A stretch of DNA of 18,706 nt, taken from contig DASTSE010000271.1 in the NCBI GenBank assembly GCA_035760865.1, positions 1 through 18,706 on the forward strand, read 5' to 3'. The notes under the pieces were generated by a model. It was not told the origin of the DNA and searched no databases. It was given only the letters and a program-made list of their open reading frames with translations. Position numbers and translations under genes: made by a program. Each line of letters starts with the position of its first letter. Positions within the stretch are counted from its first letter, which is position 1. This stretch comes from Dokdonella_A sp035760865 (GTDB lineage: Bacteria; Pseudomonadota; Gammaproteobacteria; Xanthomonadales; Rhodanobacteraceae). This document shows, piece after piece, positions 1 through 9,231 of the stretch.

Positions 1-1033
1 GGTCGCCGCCCTTGACCCAGACGCCGGTCGCCGCGTTCTCGTGCAGCCGGTTGCCGGAGACGACGTTGTCGCTCGCGTAGCGCAGGTAGACGCCTTTGCC
101 GTATTCGTCGCTGCCGTAGTGGCGGATCTCGAAGTTCTCGATGCGCACGTGATGCAGGCCGTCGACGACGAAGCCTGCGGGCAGGCGCGCGACGTCGAGA
201 TGGCGCTGCGCGGGCGTCGAGCCGTCGCTGAACTTCACCGATACGGTCGAGCCGTCGAAATAGAAACCACCCGGTGCGCCCGACGACAGCGTGCGCAGCG
301 CTGCGAGGCTCGCGTACGGGAACAGCCGGCCTTGGTCGCTGACGACGAGCGCGGTCGCGAACCCGGTCGCACGCGACCATACGCCGTTGCCCGCATTGGT
401 CCAGGCCGCGCCCGCGGCGATCGCGGCATCGGCGCCGTCGAGGATGGCGCCCGGCGCCCCGCGGAACACGATCGGCTGGCTCGCGCTGCCCGCGAGCGGC
501 ACGTCGACGCTCTCGCGATAGACACCCGCCGCGACCGAGACGAGGTCCCCCGGACGCGCGAGATCCGCGGCGCGCTGGATCGTCTCGAGCGCCTGCGCCG
601 GGCTCGTGCCGTCGTGGGCGTCGGAGCCGGTGGGCGCGACGTAGAGCGTGCGCGCGGGAACGAACGCGGGAGGTTCCGCGCGCGTGGCGACGCTGGCCGT
701 TCGGGTCGGCACCGCGCCGACGCCGTCGGGGTCCGCGAGCGTCACGCGCACGTCGTAAGCGTGGCCCGCATCGAGCCAGAACAGGCTGCCGAGGAAATGC
801 GTCGCGTCGACGCGCACGAGCGGATGGCCCGCGCGCCAGGCGGGCGCGCCCTGTTCGCGCCATTCGAGCTGCGCGGAGGCGTTGCGGTTCGCATCGCCGG
901 TCACGGTCGCGACGACGCCGCCGGCGGCGATCGTGCCGTAGCCCTCTAGGGCGGCGAACGTCGATGCGTTCTGCGCGTGCGCGAGGCACGGCAGCAGCAG
1001 GGCGGGAAGGAGTCGGCGGAGGGCGCGGCGCAT
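1..1033 (-). CDS. Secreted parallel beta-helix protein (partial, C-terminus outside window)
   Basis: The frame stays open from an ATG at 1033 to the window edge (344 codons) and so lacks a stop here. The N-terminus is a clear Sec signal peptide: arginines at residues 2-7, a Leu-rich core and an AHA/QN cleavage site after residue 20. Residues about 25-120 look like a fibronectin-III-like beta domain. From Thr129 the sequence TLYVAPTGSD, followed by a GTSPAQALETIQRAADLARPG-like stretch and AGVYRES, is typical of DUF1565/right-handed beta-helix proteins. The last visible part (GNRLHENAATGVWVKGGD) is a NosD-like helix turn. Such proteins are often polysaccharide lyases or glycan-binding surface proteins; the substrate cannot be told. 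No good ribosome binding site precedes the ATG, but the signal peptide fixes the start. It follows atpC in the same direction with 277 bp between. Confidence 0.85.
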   Translation of the reverse strand, partial: MRRALRRLLPALLLPCLAHAQNASTFAALEGYGTIAAGGVVATVTGDANRNASAQLEWREQGAPAWRAGHPLVRVDATHFLGSLFWLDAGHAYDVRVTLADPDGVGAVPTRTASVATRAEPPAFVPARTLYVAPTGSDAHDGTSPAQALETIQRAADLARPGDLVSVAAGVYRESVDVPLAGSASQPIVFRGAPGAILDGADAAIAAGAAWTNAGNGVWSRATGFATALVVSDQGRLFPYASLAALRTLSSGAPGGFYFDGSTVSVKFSDGSTPAQRHLDVARLPAGFVVDGLHHVRIENFEIRHYGSDEYGKGVYLRYASDNVVSGNRLHENAATGVWVKGGD

Positions 1034-1286
1034 GGTGGTCGTTCGAGCAGCGTCGCGATACTGCCACGGTACCGGCACGGCCGATGTGATGCGCTCGTTA
1101 TCAACGGCGCCCGCATGCGAGAGGGCGGTCACGCCCCGACCGGGCCCGAGTGCCACCGCGTTCCAGACAGAAGGCCGGCTCCCGCCGCGTCACCGCTGCA
1201 CTCCGGAAGCGCGGCGATGGATGGCGCCTCGTGGAGCGGCGCGGAACGAACGCTCCCGGCACGCTCCAACGACCAAACTTGACCGA

Positions 1287-1305
1287 GCGATCCAGGACGG
1301 ATCGC
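1287..1305 (-). terminator. Hairpin just after atpC; possible weak terminator
   Basis: A perfect 7-bp inverted repeat (GCGATCC, 5-nt loop, GGATCGC) begins 5 nt beyond the atpC stop. There is no run of T after it on the minus strand, so intrinsic termination is doubtful. It may instead protect the 3' end of the atp mRNA. The rest of 1034-1310 holds no recognisable gene or convincing promoter. Confidence 0.35.
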
Positions 1306-1310
1306 ACGAA

Positions 1311-1733
1311 TCAATGCTTGAGGGAGCGACGCAGTCGTTCGAGCGCCTGCAGCTGCGCCAGCGCCTGGGCGAGTTGGGCCTGCGCCTGCGCGACCTCGAG
1401 GGCGTCCGTGCGGTTCGCGAGCGCGCGTTCGGCCTCGTCCTTCGCGGCGCGCGCGGCGGCTTCGTCGAGATCCTTGGCGCGGATCGCGGTGTCGGCGAGC
1501 ACGGTAACGACCTGCGGCTGTACTTCGAGGATGCCGCCGGAGACGTAGAAGAACTGTTCCTCGCCGTTCTCGAGCTGCACGCGCACCTGGCCCGGCTTGA
1601 GGCGCGTGATCAGCGGCGCGTGGCGCGGCGCAATGCCGAGCTCGCCCATTTCGCCGGTCGCGATGACCATCTGCGCCTGGCCGTGGAAGATCTCTTCCTC
1701 GGCGCTGACGATGTCGCAGCGGATTGTGCTCAT
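1311..1733 (-). CDS. atpC: F1 ATP synthase epsilon subunit
   Basis: The 140-residue protein has the usual length for epsilon. It is part of the central stalk of F1, binds gamma and the c-ring, and its C-terminal helices can inhibit ATP hydrolysis. Residues 1-85 form the beta-sandwich domain with the family motifs ATGEMGELGIAPRHAPL (about 25-41) and YVSGGILEVQP (about 63-73). Residues from about 88 form the two-helix C-terminal domain, which here is rich in Ala and Gln (AQAQAQLAQALAQLQALERL). The start ATG at 1733 has an AGAGGG ribosome binding site a few bases upstream. It is the last gene of the atp operon and is separated from atpD by a palindromic repeat. Confidence 0.97.
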   Translation of the reverse strand: MSTIRCDIVSAEEEIFHGQAQMVIATGEMGELGIAPRHAPLITRLKPGQVRVQLENGEEQFFYVSGGILEVQPQVVTVLADTAIRAKDLDEAAARAAKDEAERALANRTDALEVAQAQAQLAQALAQLQALERLRRSLKH

Positions 1734-1761
1734 GGTCCCTCTCGTTTCGTTCGATCGACGT

Positions 1762-1862
1762 GATTGGAGATTCGTGATGCGTGATCCGTCAAAGGCGGCC
1801 CCCGCTCTGCGGCGCCGCCTGACGGCTCTTTCGAATCACCCATCCCAAATCCCGAATCCCGG
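1762..1862. repeat. Palindromic intergenic repeat between atpD and atpC
   Basis: The left side carries GATTGGAGATTCGTGATGCG and the right side CATCCCAAATCCCGAATCCC, imperfect inverted versions of the GGGATTCGGGATT block found at other junctions in this window. Between them is a stronger hairpin: CCGTCA-AA-GGCGGC (1786-1799) pairs with GCCGCC-TGACGG (1814-1825), 12 base pairs with a two-base bulge. It ends directly before the atpD stop codon. Confidence 0.75.
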
Positions 1863-1864
1863 CC

Positions 1865-3301
<1,437 letters not shown>

Positions 3302-3336
3302 TGTGGTGACTCCACTGAATTGCTTGTGTGTTTCGT

Positions 3337-3422
3337 ATCGGGATTGGGGATTCGGGATTGGAGATTCGAGAAAGCCGTCAGCATGCCTTCATCGATCCCG
3401 AATCCCGAATCTCCAATCCCGG
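3337..3422. repeat. Palindromic intergenic repeat between atpG and atpD
   Basis: Two arms of the GGGATTCGGGATT family face each other. GGGATTGGAGATTCG (3354-3368) is a perfect 15-bp inverted copy of CGAATCTCCAATCCC (3406-3420). A second register pairs GGATTCGGGAT (3348-3358) with ATCCCGAATCC (3395-3405). Each arm holds iterated 7-8 base units, so the RNA could fold in several registers. It fills almost the whole gap between the two genes. Confidence 0.9.
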
Positions 3423-3426
3423 CTTC

Positions 3427-4290
3427 TCAAACCGCCGCCGCACCGCCGACGATCTCCGAAATCTCCTGCGTGATCGCCGCCTGGCGCGCCTTGTTGTAGA
3501 CGAGCGTGAGCGAACCGATCGCCTTGGTCGCGTTGTCCGATGCGCTCTTCATCGCGACCATGCGCGCGGCGTGCTCGCTGGCGAGATTCTCGAGCACGGA
3601 CTGGTAGACGAGCGACTCGATGTAGCGCGTCAGCACGTGCTCGAGCACGGAGGCGGCGTCGGGTTCGTAGATGTAGTCCCACGCGTGCGCGGTCTGCAGC
3701 TCCGGCGAGGGCGGCAGCGGCAGCAGCGTGTCGACCGTCGCCTTCTGCGTCATCGTGTTGACGAAGTCGTTGTAGGCGAGGTGCAGGCGGTCGATGCGGC
3801 CTTCGGTGTAGGCGTCGAGCACGACCTTGATCACGCCGATCAGCTGCGCGACCTGCGGCTTCTCGCCGAGATGCGTGACCGAGCCGAGCATGTTGACCTT
3901 GAGGCGGCGGAAGAACTGCGTCGCCTTCTGGCCGATGCAGACGACGTCGACCTCGACGCCCTTGTCCTGCCAGCCGCGGATATCGATCAGCAGCTTGCGG
4001 AACATGTTCGAATTGAGGCCGCCGCAGAGACCGCGGTCGGTCGACACGATCACGTAGCCGACGCGCTTGACGTCCTTGCGCGCGACCAGGAACGGATGCT
4101 GGAACTCGACGTTCGCGTGCGCGATGTGGCCGATGACCTGGCGCATCAGGCGCGCGTACGGACGCGAGGCCTTCATGAGGTCCTGAGCCTTGCGGATCTT
4201 CGAGGCCGAAACCATCTCGAGCGCGCGCGTAACCTTGCGCGTGTTCGCGACGCTCTTGATCTTCGTGCGGATTTCTCTTGCGCCTGCCAT
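3427..4290 (-). CDS. atpG: F1 ATP synthase gamma subunit
   Basis: The 287-residue protein is the rotating central shaft of F1, coupling c-ring rotation to catalysis in beta. The N-terminal helix shows the conserved REIRTKIKSVANTRKVTRAL pattern (6-25) followed by EMVSASK. The mid-domain holds STDRGLCGGLN (83-93). The C-terminal helix has ARMVAMKSASDNA and ends with NKARQAAITQEISEIVGGAAA, the usual gamma signature. The ATG at 4290 is preceded only by a weak GAG-type ribosome binding site, but the N-terminal motif fixes the start. The gaps to atpA and to atpD are each about 125 bp and each holds a palindromic repeat. Confidence 0.98.
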   Translation of the reverse strand: MAGAREIRTKIKSVANTRKVTRALEMVSASKIRKAQDLMKASRPYARLMRQVIGHIAHANVEFQHPFLVARKDVKRVGYVIVSTDRGLCGGLNSNMFRKLLIDIRGWQDKGVEVDVVCIGQKATQFFRRLKVNMLGSVTHLGEKPQVAQLIGVIKVVLDAYTEGRIDRLHLAYNDFVNTMTQKATVDTLLPLPPSPELQTAHAWDYIYEPDAASVLEHVLTRYIESLVYQSVLENLASEHAARMVAMKSASDNATKAIGSLTLVYNKARQAAITQEISEIVGGAAAV

Positions 4291-4318
4291 TGTTCTCGCT
4301 CGCTACGCTCGCTCGACG

Positions 4319-4415
4319 GGATGGGTGATGCGGGATTCGGGATTGGAGAAACCGGCATCCGGGGTTCGGCAGGCAGGTCGCCTTTCCGAATCCCGAATCC
4401 CGAATCTCGAATCAC
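4319..4415. repeat. Palindromic intergenic repeat between atpA and atpG
   Basis: GGGATTCGGGA (4332-4342) is a perfect 11-bp inverted copy of TCCCGAATCCC (4391-4401). The right arm continues as iterated CGAATCCC/CGAATCTC units up to the atpA stop codon. A separate short direct repeat (CGCTCGCTACGCTCGCTCG, about 4297-4315) lies between the element and the atpG start. Confidence 0.88.
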
Positions 4416-4418
4416 GGC

Positions 4419-5966
<1,548 letters not shown>

Positions 5967-6010
5967 GGTCTGTGGTTCCTGCTCTCGTCGACGAGCGACG
6001 GTTCCAAGGG

Positions 6011-6075
6011 GTCAAAAGTCAAACGTCGCGGATCGGTTCGAGTGCTGCTTCGATTCGATCGTCGACGTTTGACTT
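6011..6075. repeat. Second type of intergenic inverted repeat, between atpH and atpA
   Basis: AAGTCAAACGTCG (6016-6028) is a perfect 13-bp inverted copy of CGACGTTTGACTT (6063-6075). The loop holds a further imperfect pairing of GATCGGTTCGA with TCGATTCGATC. This element shares no sequence with the GGGATTCGGGATT repeats at the other atp junctions and so looks like a separate family. Confidence 0.85.
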
Positions 6076-6079
6076 CCGA

Positions 6080-6122
6080 CGTCGTTGTGCAAACGACGGT
6101 CTGCCGGCATTGCGGCCGGCAG
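6080..6122 (-). repeat. Two consecutive hairpins after atpH
   Basis: On the minus strand the atpH stop is followed, 10 nt on, by a perfect 8-bp hairpin (CTGCCGGC, loop CGCAAT, GCCGGCAG; 6101-6122). A 7-bp hairpin follows at once (CGTCGTT, loop TGCAC, AACGACG; 6080-6098). Neither has a T-run, so they are unlikely to be intrinsic terminators. They could act as RNA stability or processing sites ahead of atpA. Confidence 0.6.
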
Positions 6123-6132
6123 GCCGGATTTC

Positions 6133-6666
6133 CTACTGCGTGAGGGCTTGCCCCAGGCGCGCGAGACGGCCGCGCACGGAGCCGTCGATGACGACGTCGC
6201 CGGCGTCGATCACCGCGCCGCCGAGCACGTCGGCGTCGATCGACTGCTCGATCTCGATGTCGCGGCCGAAGCGGCGCTTGAGCGCGTCCTTCAGCTTGGC
6301 GGTCTCGTTCGCGTCGATCGGCGTCGCCGAGCGCACGTTCACCTTGAGCACGCGCTCGGCTTCCTGCTTGAGCTCCTCGAACAGCGCGCCGATTTCCGGC
6401 AGCACCGGCAGGCGGCGGTTCTCGGCGAGCAGGCGCACGAAGGCGGCGAACGGCGAATCCGCCGCTTCGCCTTCCGGCGTGACCAGCGCGGCGAGGTCGG
6501 CCTGCGCGACGCGCGGATCGCCGAACAGCGCGGCGACGCGCGGGTCGGCCGCGACCTGCGCCGCGAACGCGAGCTTGCCGGCCCACGCGCCGAGGGCATT
6601 GTTCGCGCGCGCGAGCTCGAAGGCGGCGCGTGCGTACGGACGGGCGAAGGTGAGGGCGGTCGACAT
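6133..6666 (-). CDS. atpH: F1 ATP synthase delta subunit
   Basis: The 177-residue protein is the delta (OSCP-type) subunit that ties the peripheral b stalk to the top of the alpha/beta hexamer. The N-terminal ALTFARPYARAAFELA stretch (3-18) is the family signature. The C-terminal half contains the typical VRSATPIDANETAKLKDALKRRFGRDIEIE segment and the GAVIDAGDVVIDGSVRGRL motif near the end. It starts at ATG 6666, only 3 nt after the atpF stop, so translation is probably coupled to atpF. It is the last gene before the repeat-rich part of the operon. Confidence 0.97.
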   Translation of the reverse strand: MSTALTFARPYARAAFELARANNALGAWAGKLAFAAQVAADPRVAALFGDPRVAQADLAALVTPEGEAADSPFAAFVRLLAENRRLPVLPEIGALFEELKQEAERVLKVNVRSATPIDANETAKLKDALKRRFGRDIEIEQSIDADVLGGAVIDAGDVVIDGSVRGRLARLGQALTQ

Positions 6667-6669
6667 CGG

Positions 6670-7140
6670 TCAGATCTCGGTGACGAGCTGGTCGATCAGC
6701 GACTTGTGCGCGTTCGCGTCGATCTCGCGCTTGAGGATCTTCTCGGCGCCGGCGACCGCGAGCGCGGCGACCTTGCCGCGCAGTTCCTCGCGCGCCTTGT
6801 GCGCCTGCGCCTCGATGTCTGCGGCGGCGATCGCCTTCTGCTTGGTCGCCTCGACGATCGCGTCCTGGCGCGCCTTGTCGACGATCTGCGCGGCCTGCTG
6901 ATGCGCCTTGTCGACGATCTGCGCCGCTTCCGCGCGCGCCTTCCGGATCTCGTCGGCGACGCGCGCGTCGGCATCGGCGAGCTCCTTGCGCGCCTTCTCC
7001 GCCTGCGAGAGGCCTTCCGCGATCTTCGCCTGGCGCTCTTCGATGGCGTTCAGCAGCGGCGGCCAGATGAATTTGACCGTGAAGGCGATGAGCACCGCGA
7101 ACGCGATGATCTCGCCGATGAGTGTGGCGTTGAATTCCAT
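6670..7140 (-). CDS. atpF: Fo ATP synthase b subunit (peripheral stalk)
   Basis: The 156-residue protein is the membrane-anchored stator; two copies form a coiled coil that reaches from the a subunit to delta. A single membrane segment lies at about residues 7-26 and is followed by WPPLLNAIEERQAKIAEGLSQAEKA, the conserved b-subunit start of the dimer domain. The remainder is charged and Ala-rich, as expected of a long helix. Residues 72-79 and 83-90 repeat AAQIVDKA exactly at an 11-residue spacing, fitting the hendecad pattern of the right-handed b dimer. The ATG at 7140 is preceded by an AGGT-type site. Confidence 0.97.
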   Translation of the reverse strand: MEFNATLIGEIIAFAVLIAFTVKFIWPPLLNAIEERQAKIAEGLSQAEKARKELADADARVADEIRKARAEAAQIVDKAHQQAAQIVDKARQDAIVEATKQKAIAAADIEAQAHKAREELRGKVAALAVAGAEKILKREIDANAHKSLIDQLVTEI

Positions 7141-7166
7141 GAGTGCGCTACCTGCTCATTGCGGGA

Positions 7167-7188
7167 GCGGGCGGTGGGTGCCGCCCGC
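7167..7188 (-). repeat. GC-rich hairpin between atpE and atpF
   Basis: A perfect 8-bp inverted repeat (GCGGGCGG, 6-nt loop, CCGCCCGC) lies 24 nt after the atpE stop and 26 nt before the atpF start. There is no T-run. A stable 3' hairpin here could protect the upstream atpBE part of the message or slow entry into atpF; that role is inferred. Confidence 0.55.
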
Positions 7189-7212
7189 ACGATCGTTCCG
7201 GCAGTGGCGGGG

Positions 7213-7485
7213 TCAGCCCGCCTTGAGCGCCGACAGCAGCGGGTTGGCGACCGCGAAGTACATCGCCAGCGCGACACCGATCAGGAACGCCGCGTCGATC
7301 AGGCCGGCGAGCAGGAACATGCGGACCTGCAGCATCGGGACGAGCTCCGGCTGGCGGGCGGCCGACTCGAGGAACTTCGAACCCATGATGCCGATGCCGA
7401 TGCATGCGCCGATCGCGCCGAGGCCGATGATGATGCCGATGCCGAGAGCCGAGTAGGCCTGAATGAGGGCGACGAACTGTTCCAT
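7213..7485 (-). CDS. atpE: Fo ATP synthase c subunit (rotor ring)
   Basis: The 90-residue hairpin protein forms the c-ring that turns as protons pass. Helix 1 (about 8-36) has the Gly/Ala packing motif GLGAIGACIGIGIMG. The cytoplasmic polar loop is ARQPEL (43-48). Helix 2 (about 52-80) carries the ion-binding carboxylate Asp64 in AGLIDAAFLIG. The residues around it (Ala-Ala after Asp, and no Gln/Glu/Ser/Thr sodium motif) indicate proton rather than sodium coupling. An AGGAG ribosome binding site sits 6 nt before the ATG, after a U-rich stretch, as befits the most abundant subunit. Confidence 0.99.
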   Translation of the reverse strand: MEQFVALIQAYSALGIGIIIGLGAIGACIGIGIMGSKFLESAARQPELVPMLQVRMFLLAGLIDAAFLIGVALAMYFAVANPLLSALKAG

Positions 7486-7531
7486 GACTGACTCCTGAGA
7501 ATGAACGAACGGTGCAACTGCTAACTAAAAA
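7486..7531 (-). promoter_or_regulatory. atpE translation initiation region (U-rich tract plus strong SD)
   Basis: On the minus strand, TTTTTAGTTAG (7531-7521) begins immediately after the atpB stop, and AGGAG (7496-7492) lies 6 nt before the atpE ATG. In this GC-rich region such an AT-rich tract stands out. Its position resembles the known translational enhancer ahead of E. coli atpE, which boosts c-subunit synthesis; the functional equivalence is inferred. Confidence 0.5.
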
Positions 7532-8329
7532 TCAGTGGCTGTCGTGGGCCATCGAGATGTACACGATGGTCAACACCATGAAGATGAACGCCTGCAGCGT
7601 GATGATGAGGATGTGGAAAATTCCCCACGCGGCATAGCCGACGATGCCGAGGCCGAAGAATAGCCAGCTGCCGGCGCCGAGCAGGCCGGCGATGAGCATG
7701 AACACGAGTTCGCCGGCGTACATGTTGCCGAACAGTCGCATCGCGAGGCTGACCGGCTTGGACACGAGCTCGACGATGTTGAGCGCGACGTTGGCCGGCG
7801 CGAACCACTTGCCGAACGGGGCCGTGAACAGCTCGTGCATGTAGCCGCCGAAGCCCTTCGCCTTGAAGCTGTAGAAGATGATCAGCAGGAACACGGTCAG
7901 CGACATCGCGAAGGTCATGTTCACGTCGGCGGTCGGAACCGCGCGGAAATGGCCGAAGCCGAACTTCGCGGCGATCCACGGCAGCAGGTCGAGCGGCAGC
8001 AGGTCCATCGCGTTCATGAAAAAGACCCACATGAATATGGTCAGCGCGAGCGGAGCGAGGAATCGACGGTCGCCGTGGAAGACGTCCTTGACCTGCCCGT
8101 CGACGAACAACACGATCATCTCGACGAACGCCTGGCCCTTGGAGGGCACGCCGGACGAGGCCTTGCGCGCCTTCGCCCAGAACCACAGCACGAACAGCAC
8201 GCCGAGAACCAGCGAGACGAACAGGGAATCCATGTGGAACGACCAGAACCCGCCTTCGCTCACGTGCGGCGTGAGGTGGGTGAGGTGGTGCTGGATGTAC
8301 TCGGTCAGTCCGCCTTCCGCGCTACTCAC
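7532..8329 (-). CDS. atpB: Fo ATP synthase a subunit
   Basis: The 265-residue membrane protein holds the proton half-channels beside the c-ring. The essential arginine is Arg198 in SKPVSLAMRLFGNMYAGEL. Other conserved parts are MNAMDLLPLDLLP (105-117) and the C-terminal LQAFIFMVLTIVYISMAH (245-262). The start is GTG at 8329: the conserved N-terminal EYIQHHLTHL would be lost if the first in-frame ATG were used. A GAGGA ribosome binding site lies about 8 nt upstream. The GTG overlaps the last codons and stop of atpI (GTGAGTAG), so the two are translationally coupled. Confidence 0.98.
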   Translation of the reverse strand: MSSAEGGLTEYIQHHLTHLTPHVSEGGFWSFHMDSLFVSLVLGVLFVLWFWAKARKASSGVPSKGQAFVEMIVLFVDGQVKDVFHGDRRFLAPLALTIFMWVFFMNAMDLLPLDLLPWIAAKFGFGHFRAVPTADVNMTFAMSLTVFLLIIFYSFKAKGFGGYMHELFTAPFGKWFAPANVALNIVELVSKPVSLAMRLFGNMYAGELVFMLIAGLLGAGSWLFFGLGIVGYAAWGIFHILIITLQAFIFMVLTIVYISMAHDSH

Positions 8330-8708
8330 GATCTCGATCCTCGAAAGCCAAACCCGAAACGCCTGCGACGAGTGCCACGCCGAATCCGGCGATCAACATC
8401 ATCGGCGGGAGCCGCCATTGCGCCAGGGCGATCCACAAGCCGCCACAGACGATCAACCATTTGAGGAGGATGGCGCCGATCAACCGCGCGAGCACCGCAC
8501 CACCGCCACCTGCGGGAGAGCCCGACAGCGCGCGCGCGCCGGAGGCTGCCCACGCGACTGCGCTCAGTGTGCCACCGACGAGTGCCGCCATGGCTTCACG
8601 CTCGCCGGCCACAAACAGCGCGGTGGCTGCGATCAGCGCAGCGCATCCGAGCTGCAGGACGGTCATGCGCAGAACCACGCGCCAGCCGTGGGCGATGGAA
8701 TTGCGCAC
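8322..8708 (-). CDS. atpI: ATP synthase protein I (AtpI)
   Basis: This 128-residue membrane protein is the first gene of the operon; AtpI assists assembly of the c-ring and possibly Mg handling in other bacteria. Four hydrophobic segments can be seen (about 13-33, 38-55, 75-95 and 100-120). The family has low sequence conservation, and position upstream of atpB is the main evidence. The frame remains open far upstream because of the high GC content, but the best start is GTG at 8708, with GGGAG 6 nt upstream and a NSIAHGWRVVLRM start like other AtpI proteins. It overlaps atpB by 8 nt. Confidence 0.85.
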   Translation of the reverse strand: MRNSIAHGWRVVLRMTVLQLGCAALIAATALFVAGEREAMAALVGGTLSAVAWAASGARALSGSPAGGGGAVLARLIGAILLKWLIVCGGLWIALAQWRLPPMMLIAGFGVALVAGVSGLAFEDRDRE

Positions 8709-8709
8709 T

Positions 8710-8764
8710 GGGAGCTCCCGCCGGTGGAGGTTCGTCGCGGCGCGCGTTCCCGGCGCGCTCCACC
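8710..8764 (-). promoter_or_regulatory. Structured leader of the atp operon with SD in a palindrome
   Basis: The atpI ribosome binding site GGGAG lies inside a perfect 10-bp palindrome, GGGAGCTCCC (8710-8719). Just upstream, GGTGGAG and CTCCACC (8758-8764 and 8723-8729) are perfect 7-bp inverted repeats enclosing a nested GCGCG/CGCGC pairing. The leader could thus fold next to or over the ribosome binding site. A regulatory role is only inferred. Confidence 0.4.
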
Positions 8765-8783
8765 TCTCCAAAAGGCCGCGCAG

Positions 8784-8815
8784 TTTATCAAGCGGCGCGC
8801 ATACGCCGCAATCAA
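8784..8815 (-). promoter_or_regulatory. Candidate atp operon promoter
   Basis: In a locally AT-rich spot the minus strand reads GATAAA (8789-8784) as a possible -10. TTGCGG (8811-8806, spacing 16) or TTGATT (8815-8810, spacing 20) could be the -35. The predicted start would give a leader of about 70 nt before atpI. The matches are moderate, so this is the best candidate rather than a firm site. Confidence 0.4.
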
Positions 8816-9140
8816 AAACAGGAATGCCGGTGCGTCCCGCGGCGGCGCGATCCGGGCGGGCCGCCGAGCCTGTGTGGCCGTCGCGGGCTTCCAGCAGAGC
8901 GCCTCCGGGCGGCCGCTTTCCGGCCGCAAGCGCTTGTTTTTGCTGGAGGGTGGCGATGCCCATCGTGCGTACCGCGCTGCCTCGGCAGGTGGCCCGACCC
9001 GAAGCGCCAGGCCGCGCTTCGACGTGCGCGTGAGGAATATCGGGGCGGGCATCGCCGCGATCAGCGTGGCGCGACATCTTGTCGCAGCGCAGCGGAGCGC
9101 TTCCGGCGCCGCGAATCCAGGGCGGAACGCAGGCCGCGCG
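8816..9140. other. Non-coding region upstream of the atp operon
   Basis: No gene can be supported here. The stretch is GC-rich and holds several palindromes: GCGGCCG/CGGCCGC (7-bp stem, about 8910-8928), CAAGCGCTTG (8927-8936) followed on the plus strand by TTTTT, and GCGACA-TCT-TGTCGC (9071-9085). Long open frames exist on both strands, but their products are Arg/Ala/Pro-rich with no family resemblance. Confidence 0.6.
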
Positions 9141-9174
9141 AAAAAAAGAAAGGCCGGGAGAGAGCCCGGCCTTT
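9141..9174 (-). terminator. Rho-independent terminator of the phasin gene
   Basis: On the minus strand a perfect 10-bp stem (AAAGGCCGGG / CCCGGCCTTT, 6-nt loop) is followed by CTTTTTTT. This is a textbook intrinsic terminator located 57 nt after the phasin stop codon. It insulates the atp operon from phasin transcription. Confidence 0.93.
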
Positions 9175-9231
9175 CGAGGTCGACGCCGCGCCAAGGGGAG
9201 TAGCGGCGGCGTCTTCTGGGGACTTGCCCGA

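Noticed and set aside
41..949. Long plus-strand open frame opposite the beta-helix gene
   Set aside because: The product is Arg/Ala/Asp-rich without family resemblance, whereas the minus strand encodes a clear signal peptide and beta-helix protein.
8709..9194. N-terminal extension of atpI to give a 290-residue protein
   Set aside because: The added 162 residues resemble no AtpI and would run into the phasin terminator; the GTG at 8708 has a ribosome binding site at the right distance.
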